Origin: Betaproteobacteria bacterium UBA2592
GTDB lineage: Bacteria > Pseudomonadota > Gammaproteobacteria > Burkholderiales > Rhodocyclaceae
Direction: 5' to 3'
DNA: 64,000 bases
NCBI GenBank assembly: GCA_002340095.1
Contig: DDKS01000067.1
Span: forward strand, 1 to 64,000
The notes beneath the pieces are model-generated. The model did not search any database. It was given only the letters and a program-made list of their open reading frames with translations, and was not told the DNA's origin. Within the stretch, counting starts at the first letter, position 1. Each line of letters begins with the position of its first letter. Shown one piece after another: positions 35,625 through 44,705 of this stretch. A program made the translations under genes and the position numbers.

Positions 35625-37409
35625 ATGTGCGGCATTTGCGGAGAACTGCGTTTTGACAACCTGGCGGCGGACCTGACGGCCCTGGGCCGGATGATGGATG
35701 CCATGCAGCAGCGCGGCCCCGACCACGGCGGCAGTTTTTCCGACGGCCCCCTGGCCTTCGGCCACCGGCGCCTGGCCATCATCGACCTGTCGGAAAGCTC
35801 CGACCAGCCGATGCACGATGCGGAGCTGAAACTGGCCCTGGTCTTCAACGGCACCCTCTACAACTACCGGGAGCTGCGCCAGGAACTCATCGGATTGGGC
35901 TACCGTTTCTTTTCCGACGGCGACACCGAGGTCATCCTCAAGGCCTACCACGCCTGGGGCGAGTCCTGCCTGGAACGGCTGAACGGCATGTTCGCCTTCG
36001 CCATCTGGGACCTGCACCAGCGTCGCCTGTTCCTGGCCCGGGACCGGTTCGGCATCAAGCCCCTCTACCTGACCCGCAACGGCCGCCGCCTGCGCTTCGC
36101 CTCCAGCCTGCCGGCACTGCTGGCCAGCGGCGGGGTGGATCGGGAACTGGACCCGGTGGGCCTGCAGTTCCAGTTCAGCCTGCACGGCTCGGTGCCCGCC
36201 CCCCACACGGTGCTCAAGGAAGTCCGGAAGCTGCCGCCCGCCACCTGTCTCACCCTCGACCTGCGCGGCAACGCCCGGGAGCGGCCCTACTGGCACCTGG
36301 AGGCCCGGCGGCCAAACCCTGCGCCGGGCGAGACGGAACAGCTCGATGGAATCCGGCAGAAGCTTCTGGCTGCCGTGGCGCGCCAGCACCTGGCCGCCGA
36401 CGTCCCCGTGGGCGTGCTGCTTTCCGGCGGCGTGGACTCCAGCCTGCTGGTGGCCCTGCTGGCGGAACTGGGGCAGCGGGACATCCCGACTTTCTCGGTG
36501 GGCTTTCAGGAGCAACCCGAAGAAAAAGGGGACGAGTTCCTTTATTCCGACCTGGTGGCACGCCGTTTCGGTACCCGCCACCACCGCCACCTGATCCCCG
36601 ACTCCGAAGTGCTGGAAAACCTGCCCGGCGCCATCGCCGCCATGGCCGAACCCATGTTCAGCCAGGACAACGTGGCCTTTTATCTGCTCGCCAGGGAGGT
36701 AAAGAAAGAAGTCAAAGCGGTGCTCTCCGGCCAAGGCGCGGACGAAGTGTTCGGCGGCTATTTCTGGTACCCGCTGATGCACGCCGAGCCCGAAAGCCAG
36801 CCGCCGCTGGAACGCTTCGCCCGCCACTATCTCGACCGGCGCCATCCCGAATATCTGGAAATGATCGGCCCGGCCTACGCCACCGCCGACCACGCCAGCG
36901 CCCTGCTCACCGGCCGGCTCAGTGAACCCGGGGCCGACACCTTCCTGGACCAGGTGCTGCGCCTGGATGTCACCACCCTGATCGTGGACGACCCGGTCAA
37001 GCGGGTGGACAACATGACCATGGCCTGGGGCCTGGAGGCCCGGGTGCCCTTCCTCGACCAGGATCTGGTCCAGGCCGCGATGGCCCTGGCGCCGGAACTG
37101 CGCCTCAGGGAGGACGGCAAATACCCGCTCAAGTACATCGCCCGGGGACTGCTGCCGGACGAGATCATCGACCGGCCCAAGGGCTACTTCCCCACCCCGG
37201 CCCTCAAATACCTGCGCGGCGGCTTTCTCGAATTCATCCACGCCACCCTGAACTCCCGGACCTGCCGGGAGCGGGGCCTGTACCAGCGCGCCTATGTGGA
37301 GCGGCTGCTGGCCGAACCCCTGGGCCATTTCACCCCCATCCATGGCAACAAGCTCTGGCATCTGGCCGTGCTGGAAGCCTGGCTGCAGCAGCATGTGGAC
37401 CGCCCCTGA
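35625..37409 (+). CDS. asparagine-synthase-like amidotransferase (NAGGN-type)
   Basis: A 594-residue two-domain enzyme. The N-terminal class II glutaminase starts with catalytic Cys2 (MCGICGELRFD) and has VFNGTLYNYRELR. The synthetase domain has the PP-loop LLSGGVDSS (about 266-274) and SGQGADEVFGGY. The start and length fit the group that amidates N-acetylglutaminylglutamine, an osmoprotectant dipeptide, better than AsnB for asparagine; this is from memory of the family. In that pathway it is normally next to a GNAT-type ligase and a peptidase, and neither is here. GGAACA precedes the ATG. Function as an ordinary asparagine synthetase remains possible. Confidence 0.8.
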   Translation: MCGICGELRFDNLAADLTALGRMMDAMQQRGPDHGGSFSDGPLAFGHRRLAIIDLSESSDQPMHDAELKLALVFNGTLYNYRELRQELIGLGYRFFSDGDTEVILKAYHAWGESCLERLNGMFAFAIWDLHQRRLFLARDRFGIKPLYLTRNGRRLRFASSLPALLASGGVDRELDPVGLQFQFSLHGSVPAPHTVLKEVRKLPPATCLTLDLRGNARERPYWHLEARRPNPAPGETEQLDGIRQKLLAAVARQHLAADVPVGVLLSGGVDSSLLVALLAELGQRDIPTFSVGFQEQPEEKGDEFLYSDLVARRFGTRHHRHLIPDSEVLENLPGAIAAMAEPMFSQDNVAFYLLAREVKKEVKAVLSGQGADEVFGGYFWYPLMHAEPESQPPLERFARHYLDRRHPEYLEMIGPAYATADHASALLTGRLSEPGADTFLDQVLRLDVTTLIVDDPVKRVDNMTMAWGLEARVPFLDQDLVQAAMALAPELRLREDGKYPLKYIARGLLPDEIIDRPKGYFPTPALKYLRGGFLEFIHATLNSRTCRERGLYQRAYVERLLAEPLGHFTPIHGNKLWHLAVLEAWLQQHVDRP

Positions 37410-37586
37410 GTCCCCCTGAGGCAGCTTCCCACCGCGAGGGCAAGGGTCATGCGCCCCGGGCCGCAGTTGGCCCTCGGCCACGCCTCGGCCATCACCGGTG
37501 GGGCAGCCCGGGGCCGGAATGATGGCGAAAAACCGGGGGACGGCCTGTTTCGACGCCGCCAAGACATCCCCGGACAGGCCGCCGGT

Positions 37587-37790
37587 TCAGTAGTGGGGTG
37601 GCAGTTCGTCCCGCAGGCTCGAGGGGCGTAGGTCCTGGCCCGCACGCCTGACCTGCTCCCGCAGCAGGCGCACCTCCTCCTGCAGCAACTCGATCTGTTG
37701 CTGCTGGCGGTAGATGGTGCGGTTGAGCTCATCGAGCAGATCCTGGGCGAAGCTGAACTTGATTTCCAGATCGGTGAGGCGATCTTCCAT
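37587..37790 (-). CDS. slyX: SlyX family protein
   Basis: A 67-residue, almost wholly coiled-coil protein: MEDRLTDLEIKFSFAQ, then heptads through IYRQQQQIELLQEEVRLL, ending in the conserved PPHY. The family function is unknown. AGGAG precedes the ATG at 37790; longer forms run through the promoter region of the divergent rlhA gene. The 177 bases between asnB-like and slyX stop codons hold nothing recognised. Confidence 0.9.
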   Translation of the reverse strand: MEDRLTDLEIKFSFAQDLLDELNRTIYRQQQQIELLQEEVRLLREQVRRAGQDLRPSSLRDELPPHY

Positions 37791-37942
37791 GGCCTGACTC
37801 CTGAAGGGGAGCCGCCATGATACCCAAAGCCGTCCCGCCGCCTCCCTGTGCGATAATCGCCGCCCCCAGCCTGGCGGGGTGGCATCTGAACCTTTTGCCG
37901 CACTGCCGGTCTGCCTGATTCCATCCATATCCCCGCTCCACC

Positions 37943-39850
37943 ATGCCGCTGCCCCGCCCTCTGGAACTGCTCGCTCCCGCCAAGAACGCCGATTACGGTA
38001 TTGAAGCCATCCACCACGGGGCGGATGCCGTCTACATCGGCGGGCCGGCCTTCGGGGCCCGCGCCAACGCCGGCAACAGGGTGGCCGACATCGAGCGCCT
38101 GGCCCAGGAGGCCCACCGCTACCACGCCCGGGTGTTCGTGACGGTCAACACCATCCTGAAGGACGAGGAGCTGGAACCGGCCCGCAAGATCATCTGGCAA
38201 CTGTACGAAGCCGGAGCGGACGCGGTGATCATCCAGGACATGGGCCTGCTGGAACTGGACCTGCCGCCGATCCAGCTCCACGCCAGCACCCAGACCGACA
38301 TCCGCACGGTGGAAAAAGCCCGCTTCCTGGACCAGGTGGGCTTCTCCCAGATCGTGCTGGCCCGGGAACTGAACCTGATGCAGATCCAGCGCATCGCCGC
38401 CGCCACCGACTGCAACCTGGAATTCTTCGTCCACGGCGCCCTTTGCGTCGCCTACTCGGGCCAGTGCTACATCAGCCATGCCCACACGGGCCGCAGCGCC
38501 AACCGGGGTGAATGCTCCCAGGCCTGCCGCCTGCCCTACGACCTGGCCGACCAGCATGGCAACCTGGTGGCCCAGGGCAAGCACCTGCTCTCCATGAAGG
38601 ACAACGACCAGAGCGCCAACCTGCTGGCCCTGGCGGATGCGGGCATCACCTCCTTCAAGATCGAGGGGCGGTTGAAGGACCTCTCCTATGTGAAGAACAT
38701 CACCGCCCACTACCGCACCCTGGTAGACGGCATCCTGGAGGCACACCCGGAGCGCTACTGCCGGGCCTCTGCCGGGCGCTGCCGCTACACCTTCGTCCCT
38801 CAGCCGGAAAAGACCTTCAACCGGGGCGCCACCGATTACTTCGTCAATGCCCGCAAGGCCGACATCGGTGCCTTCGACACCCCCGCCTTCTCTGGTGAAG
38901 CCTTGGGCCAGGTGAGCCAACTGGGAACGGACTGGTTCGAAGTGGAAACCAAAGCCGAACTCCACAATGGCGACGGCCTCTCCTACTTCGACCCGGAACA
39001 GGAACTGGTGGGAGTGCGCATCAACACCGCCGAAAAGCGGGGTGGCAAGGGCAAGACCAGCCTCTGGCGCTGCAGCCCAAACGAAATGCCCACCGACCTG
39101 CAGGTGGGCACGACCCTGTACCGCAACCGGGACCAGAGCTTCGAACGCCTGCTGGAAAAGAAATCCGCCGACCGGCGCATCGGCGTGCACCTGCGCCTGG
39201 AAGAAACCCCCGAGGGCTTCGCCCTGCTGCTCACCGATGAAACGGGCATCACCGCCGCCGCCAGCATCGCCCAGGCCAAGGAGCCTGCCAAGGATGCCGA
39301 ACGGGCGCTCTCCGGCCTGCGCGACAACCTGGCCAAGCTGGGCAACACCCTGTACCGGGCCGAGACCATCGACCTGGCGCTGAACCTGCCGCCGGACCAA
39401 GCCTGGTTCCTGCCCGCCAGCGTGGTCAACGGCCTGCGCCGGGAAGCCGTGGAAGCCCTGGACGCCGCCCGGGCCGCCGCCTACCAGCGCCCCGAACGCA
39501 AGGCCCCAGCCGACAATCCGCCCCCCTACCCGGAATCCGCCCTTTCCTACCTGGGCAACGTCTACAACCAGAAGGCCCACGCCTTCTATCGCCGCCACGG
39601 GGTCTCCGTGATCGAGGCCGCCTACGAGGCCAACCAGGAAACCGGAGCGGTTTCCCTGATGATCACCAAGCACTGCCTGCGCTACAGCTTCAACCTCTGC
39701 CCCAAGGAAGTGAAGGGCATCCGCCCCGACCCCATGACCCTGATCAACGGCAAGGAAAGACTCACTCTCACCTTCGACTGCAAGAAGTGCGAAATGCACG
39801 TGGTGGGCAAGCTGAAGAAGCCGCGCATCATCCCCATCCAGGCCCGCTGA
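37943..39850 (+). CDS. rlhA: 23S rRNA hydroxycytidine synthase RlhA (peptidase U32 family)
   Basis: A 635-residue protein. The N-terminal U32 domain contains the family signature EFFVHGALCVAYSGQC (about residues 160-175), then SQACRLPYDL and FKIEGRLK. The C-terminal part matches the long YdcP/RlhA form (with DUF3656) rather than the shorter TrhP/YegQ form. RlhA hydroxylates C2501 of 23S rRNA in Escherichia coli with prephenate-linked chemistry and an Fe-S cluster. The last 80 residues contain Cys pairs (LCPKEVKG, CKKCEMHV) suited to metal binding. Monocistronic by context. Confidence 0.88.
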   Translation: MPLPRPLELLAPAKNADYGIEAIHHGADAVYIGGPAFGARANAGNRVADIERLAQEAHRYHARVFVTVNTILKDEELEPARKIIWQLYEAGADAVIIQDMGLLELDLPPIQLHASTQTDIRTVEKARFLDQVGFSQIVLARELNLMQIQRIAAATDCNLEFFVHGALCVAYSGQCYISHAHTGRSANRGECSQACRLPYDLADQHGNLVAQGKHLLSMKDNDQSANLLALADAGITSFKIEGRLKDLSYVKNITAHYRTLVDGILEAHPERYCRASAGRCRYTFVPQPEKTFNRGATDYFVNARKADIGAFDTPAFSGEALGQVSQLGTDWFEVETKAELHNGDGLSYFDPEQELVGVRINTAEKRGGKGKTSLWRCSPNEMPTDLQVGTTLYRNRDQSFERLLEKKSADRRIGVHLRLEETPEGFALLLTDETGITAAASIAQAKEPAKDAERALSGLRDNLAKLGNTLYRAETIDLALNLPPDQAWFLPASVVNGLRREAVEALDAARAAAYQRPERKAPADNPPPYPESALSYLGNVYNQKAHAFYRRHGVSVIEAAYEANQETGAVSLMITKHCLRYSFNLCPKEVKGIRPDPMTLINGKERLTLTFDCKKCEMHVVGKLKKPRIIPIQAR

Positions 39851-39928
39851 CCCAGGCGGAGGAGCGGAAAGAACGCCTCAAAAAGACGTGGACAACGCCC
39901 GAAACTTTGCTAAAATGCGCGCCTTCCC

Positions 39929-40019
<91 letters not shown>

Positions 40020-40024
40020 GGATA

Positions 40025-40062
40025 AAACATAAAGCCCTGATTTTTCAGGGCTTTATGTTTTT
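40025..40062 (+). terminator. rho-independent terminator after tRNA-Ser
   Basis: A sixteen-base-pair stem (AAACATAAAGCCCTGA / TCAGGGCTTTATGTTT) with a short T loop and a following T run, directly after the tRNA 3' end. Confidence 0.92.
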
Positions 40063-40199
40063 GGACTGCGCTAACCTCCCGGCAGTTCACCACGATGGCG
40101 ACGGCTGACACAGCGCTCGCCCCCCTGAAAGCCGTATGGGATGAAAGGGTGCGGCCAGGCCCCTTTTCCCCTCCCTTTGCAGGCGAAGCCGGAATCCGC

Positions 40200-41606
40200 C
40201 TATAACAGCCTTGCCAGCGCAAGCAGGGCTTTCTCCAGACGTGCATCCCAGACGCGGGCACAGGAAAGACGGACGAAGTTCCCGAATTTCCCGCTGACGG
40301 AAAAAAGGGTGCCAGGTGCAATGCTCACCCCCTGGCGCAGGGCGCGTCTGGCCAGATCGAATCCGTCCACGTGGTGCGGCAACTCCACCCAGAGCACAAA
40401 CCCGCCCGCGGGTTGCGAGATGCGCGTTCCTTCCGGAAAGTATTTCATGACCGCATCACTCATGCGCGCCACGGCGCTTGCGTAGCGGCCACGCACTTCG
40501 CGCAGATAGCGATCGTAACGGCCATTTTCGAGAAGTTGCGCCGTGGCGAGTTGCGGCACGCTCGGGCTCGCGATGCTGGTGACGTATTTGAGGTACTCGA
40601 TCCGCTCGCGACGTTGTTCTCCTGCAGCGACCCAGCCAATGCGCAGGCCGGGCGACAGGGTTTTGGAGAACGAACTGCAGTAGAGGATGTCGGCCTGCGG
40701 CATGAGCCCCTTGCAAGTGGAGGGCCGGCGGTTTGCGAACCCCAGATCACCGTAGACATCATCCTCGATCAGGGTAACGCCGCGTTGCGTCAGAAGTTCG
40801 ACCAAGGCGCGCTTGCTCGCATCCGACATGCAATAGCCAAGCGGGTTGCTGAAGTTCGGCACCACCACGCAGGCCTTGACCGGCCAACGGTCCAGTGCAA
40901 AGGCCAGCGCGTCAAGGGCGATACCCGTACGCGGATGAGCGGGAATCTCCAGCACCTTGAGCTCCAGGGATTCCAGCACGTGCAGGAGGCCGTAAAAGGC
41001 CGGTGATTCAACGGCAACCACGTCATGGGGGCGAGTGCAGGCACGCAAGGCCAGACTCAGGGCCTCCTGGCAGCCGGTGGTGATGACGATGTCGTCGGCC
41101 GAAACGCAGCCTCCCGTCTGGCTCATACGTCGGGCAATCTGTTGCCGCAGTTCCGGCGCGCCAGGCGGCATCATGTAGGCAGCAGCACGACTACGCTCGG
41201 TACGTGCGACGCGGGCCAATGCACGGGCTACCGCGTTGGTGGGCAGGTAAGCTGGGTCGGGCACTGCCGCACCGAGTTGCACGATCCCCGGGTTGCTGGC
41301 CGCCTTGATGAGCGCCATCGTCATCGACTGGCCTGTCACCGGACACGGTGGAGCGGTCACGCTCGAAGCCCCGGCTTCAATGGTTTGAATGGCTTTGCGT
41401 GTGCGCACATAGAAGCCCGAGCGTGAGCGCGCTTCGATGTAACCCTCGTCCTCCAGTTTCCGATAAGCCGCGACGACGGTCGCCACGCTCACGCCACGTT
41501 GCAAGGCATGACCCCGCAATCCCGGAAGGCGATCGCCGGGGCCATGTATCCCGGCTGCGATCTGCCCGGCAAGTTCGGCGGCAATCTGCTGGTAAAGCGT
41601 TTCCAT
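40200..41606 (-). CDS. MocR/PdxR-type transcriptional regulator
   Basis: A 468-residue protein: a GntR-type winged helix (about 1-72, LYQQIAAELAGQIAAG to GYIEARSRSG), then a fold-type-I aminotransferase domain (about 100-468) with the PLP-binding lysine in SSFSKTLSPGLRIGW (about residue 313) and the NFSNPLGY motif. Such regulators sense PLP or amino compounds bound as PLP adducts. The start at 41606 begins METLYQQI. It is divergent from the NTF2-like gene across a 207-base gap that carries a clear inverted repeat, so it likely controls itself and the facing genes. Confidence 0.9.
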   Translation of the reverse strand: METLYQQIAAELAGQIAAGIHGPGDRLPGLRGHALQRGVSVATVVAAYRKLEDEGYIEARSRSGFYVRTRKAIQTIEAGASSVTAPPCPVTGQSMTMALIKAASNPGIVQLGAAVPDPAYLPTNAVARALARVARTERSRAAAYMMPPGAPELRQQIARRMSQTGGCVSADDIVITTGCQEALSLALRACTRPHDVVAVESPAFYGLLHVLESLELKVLEIPAHPRTGIALDALAFALDRWPVKACVVVPNFSNPLGYCMSDASKRALVELLTQRGVTLIEDDVYGDLGFANRRPSTCKGLMPQADILYCSSFSKTLSPGLRIGWVAAGEQRRERIEYLKYVTSIASPSVPQLATAQLLENGRYDRYLREVRGRYASAVARMSDAVMKYFPEGTRISQPAGGFVLWVELPHHVDGFDLARRALRQGVSIAPGTLFSVSGKFGNFVRLSCARVWDARLEKALLALARLL

Positions 41607-41622
41607 GGGTGAATCCAGAACA

Positions 41623-41676
41623 GTACAGATCGGAGTTGAACGGATGAGTACAGATGCACGATCACGCCATCTGTAC
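41623..41676. promoter_or_regulatory. probable MocR operator: one direct and one inverted repeat
   Basis: GTACAGATG (41648-41656) and CATCTGTAC (41668-41676) form a perfect nine-base inverted repeat with an 11-base spacer. A third half-site GTACAGAT (41623-41630) is a direct repeat of the first, 25 bases away. This direct-plus-inverted layout resembles operators of characterised PdxR/MocR regulators. It lies between the regulator and the divergent genes; a TATAAA (41684-41689) next to it could be a -10 box for the plus-strand genes. Confidence 0.75.
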
Positions 41677-41813
41677 CGCAACTATAAACAAATTCTGATT
41701 CTGTAGCGCTCCATCTCTGATCGATAGACTGCAAGTCATCCAAGGAAACCCTTCCTTCTGCCGCCAGAACCCGCATCGGGTTCTCGCCCCTTCCGCAACC
41801 ACCAGGAGCCGAC

Positions 41814-42179
41814 ATGATGACCTCGTCCCCCCCGACCTCTCCCCGGGAATTTGCCCGGAGCTGGATCAACGCCTGGAATGCGCGTGACCTCGATGCGGTG
41901 CTCACGCATTTTTCCGAAGACTTCGAATTTTCCTCGCCCCATGTCGCCCGGGTCACCGGGGAGGCTTCCGGCAGGCTCAAGGGCAAAGCCGCGGTGCGCG
42001 CTTACTGGAATGCCGCACTGGCGGGGATTCCGGAGCTGCATTTCGAACTCGTCGATGTACTGAGCGGCATCCGTTGCATGGTCATCCTGTACCGGGGACA
42101 TCAGGGCCTGTCGGCGGAAATGCTTGATCTGGACGAAAAAGGTCGTGCAGTGCGTGGCCAGGCGCTGTACATGATGTGA
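41814..42179 (+). CDS. NTF2/SnoaL-like protein
   Basis: A 121-residue cone-fold protein. The first helix FARSWINAWNARDLDAVLTHFSEDFEF is typical of the NTF2-like/SnoaL superfamily, followed by the usual strands (GKAAVRAYWNAAL and FELVDVLSG). Members range from isomerases to ligand-binding proteins, so no reaction can be given. AGGAG lies five bases before the ATG. It is the first gene of the divergent set facing the MocR regulator, 13 bases before the next gene. Confidence 0.8.
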   Translation: MMTSSPPTSPREFARSWINAWNARDLDAVLTHFSEDFEFSSPHVARVTGEASGRLKGKAAVRAYWNAALAGIPELHFELVDVLSGIRCMVILYRGHQGLSAEMLDLDEKGRAVRGQALYMM

Positions 42180-42192
42180 CCGGACCCATCGC

Positions 42193-42801
42193 ATGGCAGC
42201 AAGCGAATACAGACTCTGGCTGAGCGCGGTTGCAACGATCCTGACCAGCATCGCGTTCGTGCCCTACATCCTCTCGATCCTGCGTGGTCGGACACGACCC
42301 CATGTCTTCTCCTGGCTGATCTGGGGCATGAACACCGGCATGGCCTTTCTTGCCACCCTGCACGAGGGCGGCGGCGCACCTGGTTCCGCGGTCATCCTTC
42401 TCTCGGCCGCGGTGACGCTGTGCATTGCCTTGCTCGCTTACGTGAAATACCCGGACATGAGTGTCACGCGGACGGACCGGCTGTTTTTCACAACGGCCCT
42501 GGTCGCCATGCCCCTCTGGGCTGTGGCGGATGACCCGCTCTGGGCGGTCTGGCTGATCACCTTGATCGAACTGCTCGGCTTCGGGCCAACCCTGCGCAAG
42601 ACCTGGCAACAACCGTTCTCGGAATCGATGACGTTTCTGGTGTTGCTGGCTGTGCGCAATGTTCTGGTGATTGCCGCGCTGGAGCGTCACACGATGACCA
42701 CCGTGCTGTTTCCGGCCGCGATGACGATGGCGTGCCTCGGTCTCATTGCCGTCATGGTGTGGCGCAGGCCCCAGGCAACCCCCATCGTTCTGGATCGCTG
42801 A
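42193..42801 (+). CDS. membrane protein with PQ-loop-like repeats
   Basis: A 202-residue protein with about seven hydrophobic segments. Two related stretches are seen: FVPYILSILRGRTRPHVFSW (about residues 22-41) and LGFGPTLRKTWQQPFSESMT (about 137-156). Each has a Pro followed by a helix turn, a basic residue and a Ser, the pattern of PQ-loop/SemiSWEET-type repeats, and suggests an internal duplication as in SWEET-like carriers. Family membership is my inference. It is 13 bases after the NTF2-like gene and 10 bases before the LysE-type gene, so probably co-transcribed. No strong ribosome site. Confidence 0.6.
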   Translation: MAASEYRLWLSAVATILTSIAFVPYILSILRGRTRPHVFSWLIWGMNTGMAFLATLHEGGGAPGSAVILLSAAVTLCIALLAYVKYPDMSVTRTDRLFFTTALVAMPLWAVADDPLWAVWLITLIELLGFGPTLRKTWQQPFSESMTFLVLLAVRNVLVIAALERHTMTTVLFPAAMTMACLGLIAVMVWRRPQATPIVLDR

Positions 42802-42811
42802 GGAGGCGTGC

Positions 42812-43408
42812 ATGTCATCTCCGGAAATTCTGTGGGCGCTCGCGACCTACGCCTTCGTCATGACCATCACCCCCGGACCCAACAACCTGTTGCTGCTGTC
42901 GTCCGGGCTGACCTTCGGACTGAGCCGCACGGGCCGGCACATGGCCGGCATCCTGTCCGGCGTGCTGTTGCAGATTTGCGTCACGGGCGCGGGGCTCGGC
43001 ATTCTGTTCGCCCGATTCCCGGATCTTCAGACCGTTCTGAAGCTGGCGGGCACGCTTTACATGCTCTGGCTGGCAGAACGCCTCTGGCGCGCAAGCGAAC
43101 CCCGGGACCCGACCCTTGCACGGCCCATCGGTTTTGGAGCTGCCATGCTGTTCCAGTTCGTCAACCCCAAATCCTGGATCATGGCCACCACGGTCATCAC
43201 GGCCTTCGTGCCTGCGGGCGAGGCTTACGCCGGGCGCGTGCTGACGGCCGGCCTGATCTTCACCGGCGTCGCACTGCCCTGCGTGAGCATCTGGGCAGCC
43301 AGCGGCGCCTGGCTGCGCTCCCTGGTACGAGACACGGTCGCGCGGCAAAGGATCAACCGGAGCATGGCGGCCCTGTCCGCGCTGACAGCCATCCTGTTCT
43401 GGCAATGA
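42812..43408 (+). CDS. LysE/RhtB family amino-acid exporter
   Basis: A 198-residue, six-helix membrane protein. The N-terminal FVMTITPGPNNLLLLSSG is the family hallmark, and FQFVNPKSWIMA is also conserved. Such proteins export amino acids or related small molecules, and they are often controlled by MocR- or LysR-type regulators. The ATG at 42812 has AGGAGG five bases upstream; longer forms run into the previous gene. The substrate cannot be inferred. Confidence 0.9.
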   Translation: MSSPEILWALATYAFVMTITPGPNNLLLLSSGLTFGLSRTGRHMAGILSGVLLQICVTGAGLGILFARFPDLQTVLKLAGTLYMLWLAERLWRASEPRDPTLARPIGFGAAMLFQFVNPKSWIMATTVITAFVPAGEAYAGRVLTAGLIFTGVALPCVSIWAASGAWLRSLVRDTVARQRINRSMAALSALTAILFWQ

Positions 43409-43425
43409 ACGAAGGAGAACCGTGA

Positions 43426-43962
43426 ATGCATGAAATGCGCTTCTTGACGTTGATGGCCGATTACAACCGCTGGATGAACGAGAAACTCTATGCGGTCTGC
43501 GCGCAAATGCCAGACGAGACACGAAAACGTGATCTCGGTGCCTTCTTCCGCTCCATACACGGCACCCTCAATCATCTCCTGCTTGTGGATCTGCTATGGC
43601 TCGGCCGTATCACCGGCAACCCCTTTCCGATCCAATCGCTCGATCAGGAGTTGCATGCGGACTTCTTGACATTGAAATGCGAACGGCAAAAAACCGATGG
43701 CATCCTTGCGGCGCGTGTGGCCGAACTGCACCCGGCACGCTTCACCGAACCGTTGACCTACACCTCCCTCGTGAAGAAGGAATCGGTGATGCTTCCCCTT
43801 GGTCTGATCCTGACCCACCTGTTTCATCATCAGACCCACCACCGTGGCCAGATCACCACGCTGATCTCGCAGCTTGGTTACGACATGGGCGATACCGACA
43901 TGATCTTCATGCCCGATGCGGGGACTGCCTACTTTCCTTCCCGGCTTGCGGCGGAGGCATGA
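43426..43962 (+). CDS. DinB family protein
   Basis: A 178-residue four-helix-bundle protein of the DinB/YfiT group. The putative metal-binding histidines are in HGTLNHLLLVD (about 45-55) and LFHHQTHHRGQ (about 131-141). DinB-like proteins include thiol-dependent S-transferases; most are uncharacterised. GGAG precedes the start. It is last in the plus-strand set from 41814. A partial second copy of its first 126 bases lies at 46111-46236. Confidence 0.88.
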   Translation: MHEMRFLTLMADYNRWMNEKLYAVCAQMPDETRKRDLGAFFRSIHGTLNHLLLVDLLWLGRITGNPFPIQSLDQELHADFLTLKCERQKTDGILAARVAELHPARFTEPLTYTSLVKKESVMLPLGLILTHLFHHQTHHRGQITTLISQLGYDMGDTDMIFMPDAGTAYFPSRLAAEA

Positions 43963-44004
43963 CAAGCACGGAACCGGCCGTGCGTCGGAAGTTCGGCCGC
44001 CCTG

Positions 44005-44478
44005 CTAGTTCGCCCGGCGCACCCCATAGGTCTGCAGGGCGGCACGCGTCTGCGATGCTTCGGTGGTTTCGGAAGGAAACAGGATGTAGCTGGGCGCGAT
44101 GATCGGGTGAATCTCGACAGCACGGATGACGAACACCGAGTGGATCGGAAAGCGGTCACCCACCCTTGCATTCAAAGGCGCCGCCCATCCGGCATACCCG
44201 GGCGAGCAGGGTTTCCACTCGGTCGCCGTGCCGATCACCTTGAAGCCCTTCTGGACGAAAATGTCGATGAAACTCAGGCATACCAAGGGGTTTACGGCAA
44301 TGTTCCGTGCCGAACAGGGCGAGGCAATGTTGGCCACCACGATATGTTCGTCATCCGCAATGGCCCAGACTTCTTTCGGCGAAACGTTCGCCTGGCCCTT
44401 TTCGTCAGTGGTTGCCAGCCAGCACAGGACACTTCGGCTTGCGATTTCTCGGATGTCGGCAGTGAACATGGATGCCAT
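44005..44478 (-). CDS. pyridoxamine 5'-phosphate oxidase-like flavin-binding protein
   Basis: A 157-residue split-barrel protein. The start FTADIREIASRSVLCWLATTDEKGQ and NVSPKEVWAIADDEHIVVANIAS fit the PNPOx-like flavin/FMN-binding superfamily. It lacks the features of true PdxH, so the substrate is unknown. The ATG at 44478 has AGGAG eleven bases upstream; a second Met three codons on is possible. It is convergent with the DinB gene. A copy of its last ~45 bases is at 46249-46292. Its neighbourhood with a PLP-dependent regulator is suggestive but not proof of a B6 link. Confidence 0.8.
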   Translation of the reverse strand: MASMFTADIREIASRSVLCWLATTDEKGQANVSPKEVWAIADDEHIVVANIASPCSARNIAVNPLVCLSFIDIFVQKGFKVIGTATEWKPCSPGYAGWAAPLNARVGDRFPIHSVFVIRAVEIHPIIAPSYILFPSETTEASQTRAALQTYGVRRAN

Positions 44479-44705
44479 GGTGAAGGTTGCTCCTGCAGTG
44501 CCAGGATATGGCGCCATCGTAGGGGAGGGAAGCCTCGCCGGCAACTCTCCCGGGCGATGCGGCAGCATCGGGGCGCCCCCTTGCGCAAACAGCCACCGGA
44601 AAATTCATTGCCGGGCAGCAGCACAAGGCCTGGCATGATGCCCCCGCCCCCTGGAATCAGGCCCGAGGGCACCCCGGCCTGACCTGACCTGACTTGCAGT
44701 CGGAC

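Noticed and set aside
34893..37562. A very long minus-strand extension upstream of rimP
   Set aside because: It runs through the asnB-like gene in antisense; only the last 146 residues match RimP.
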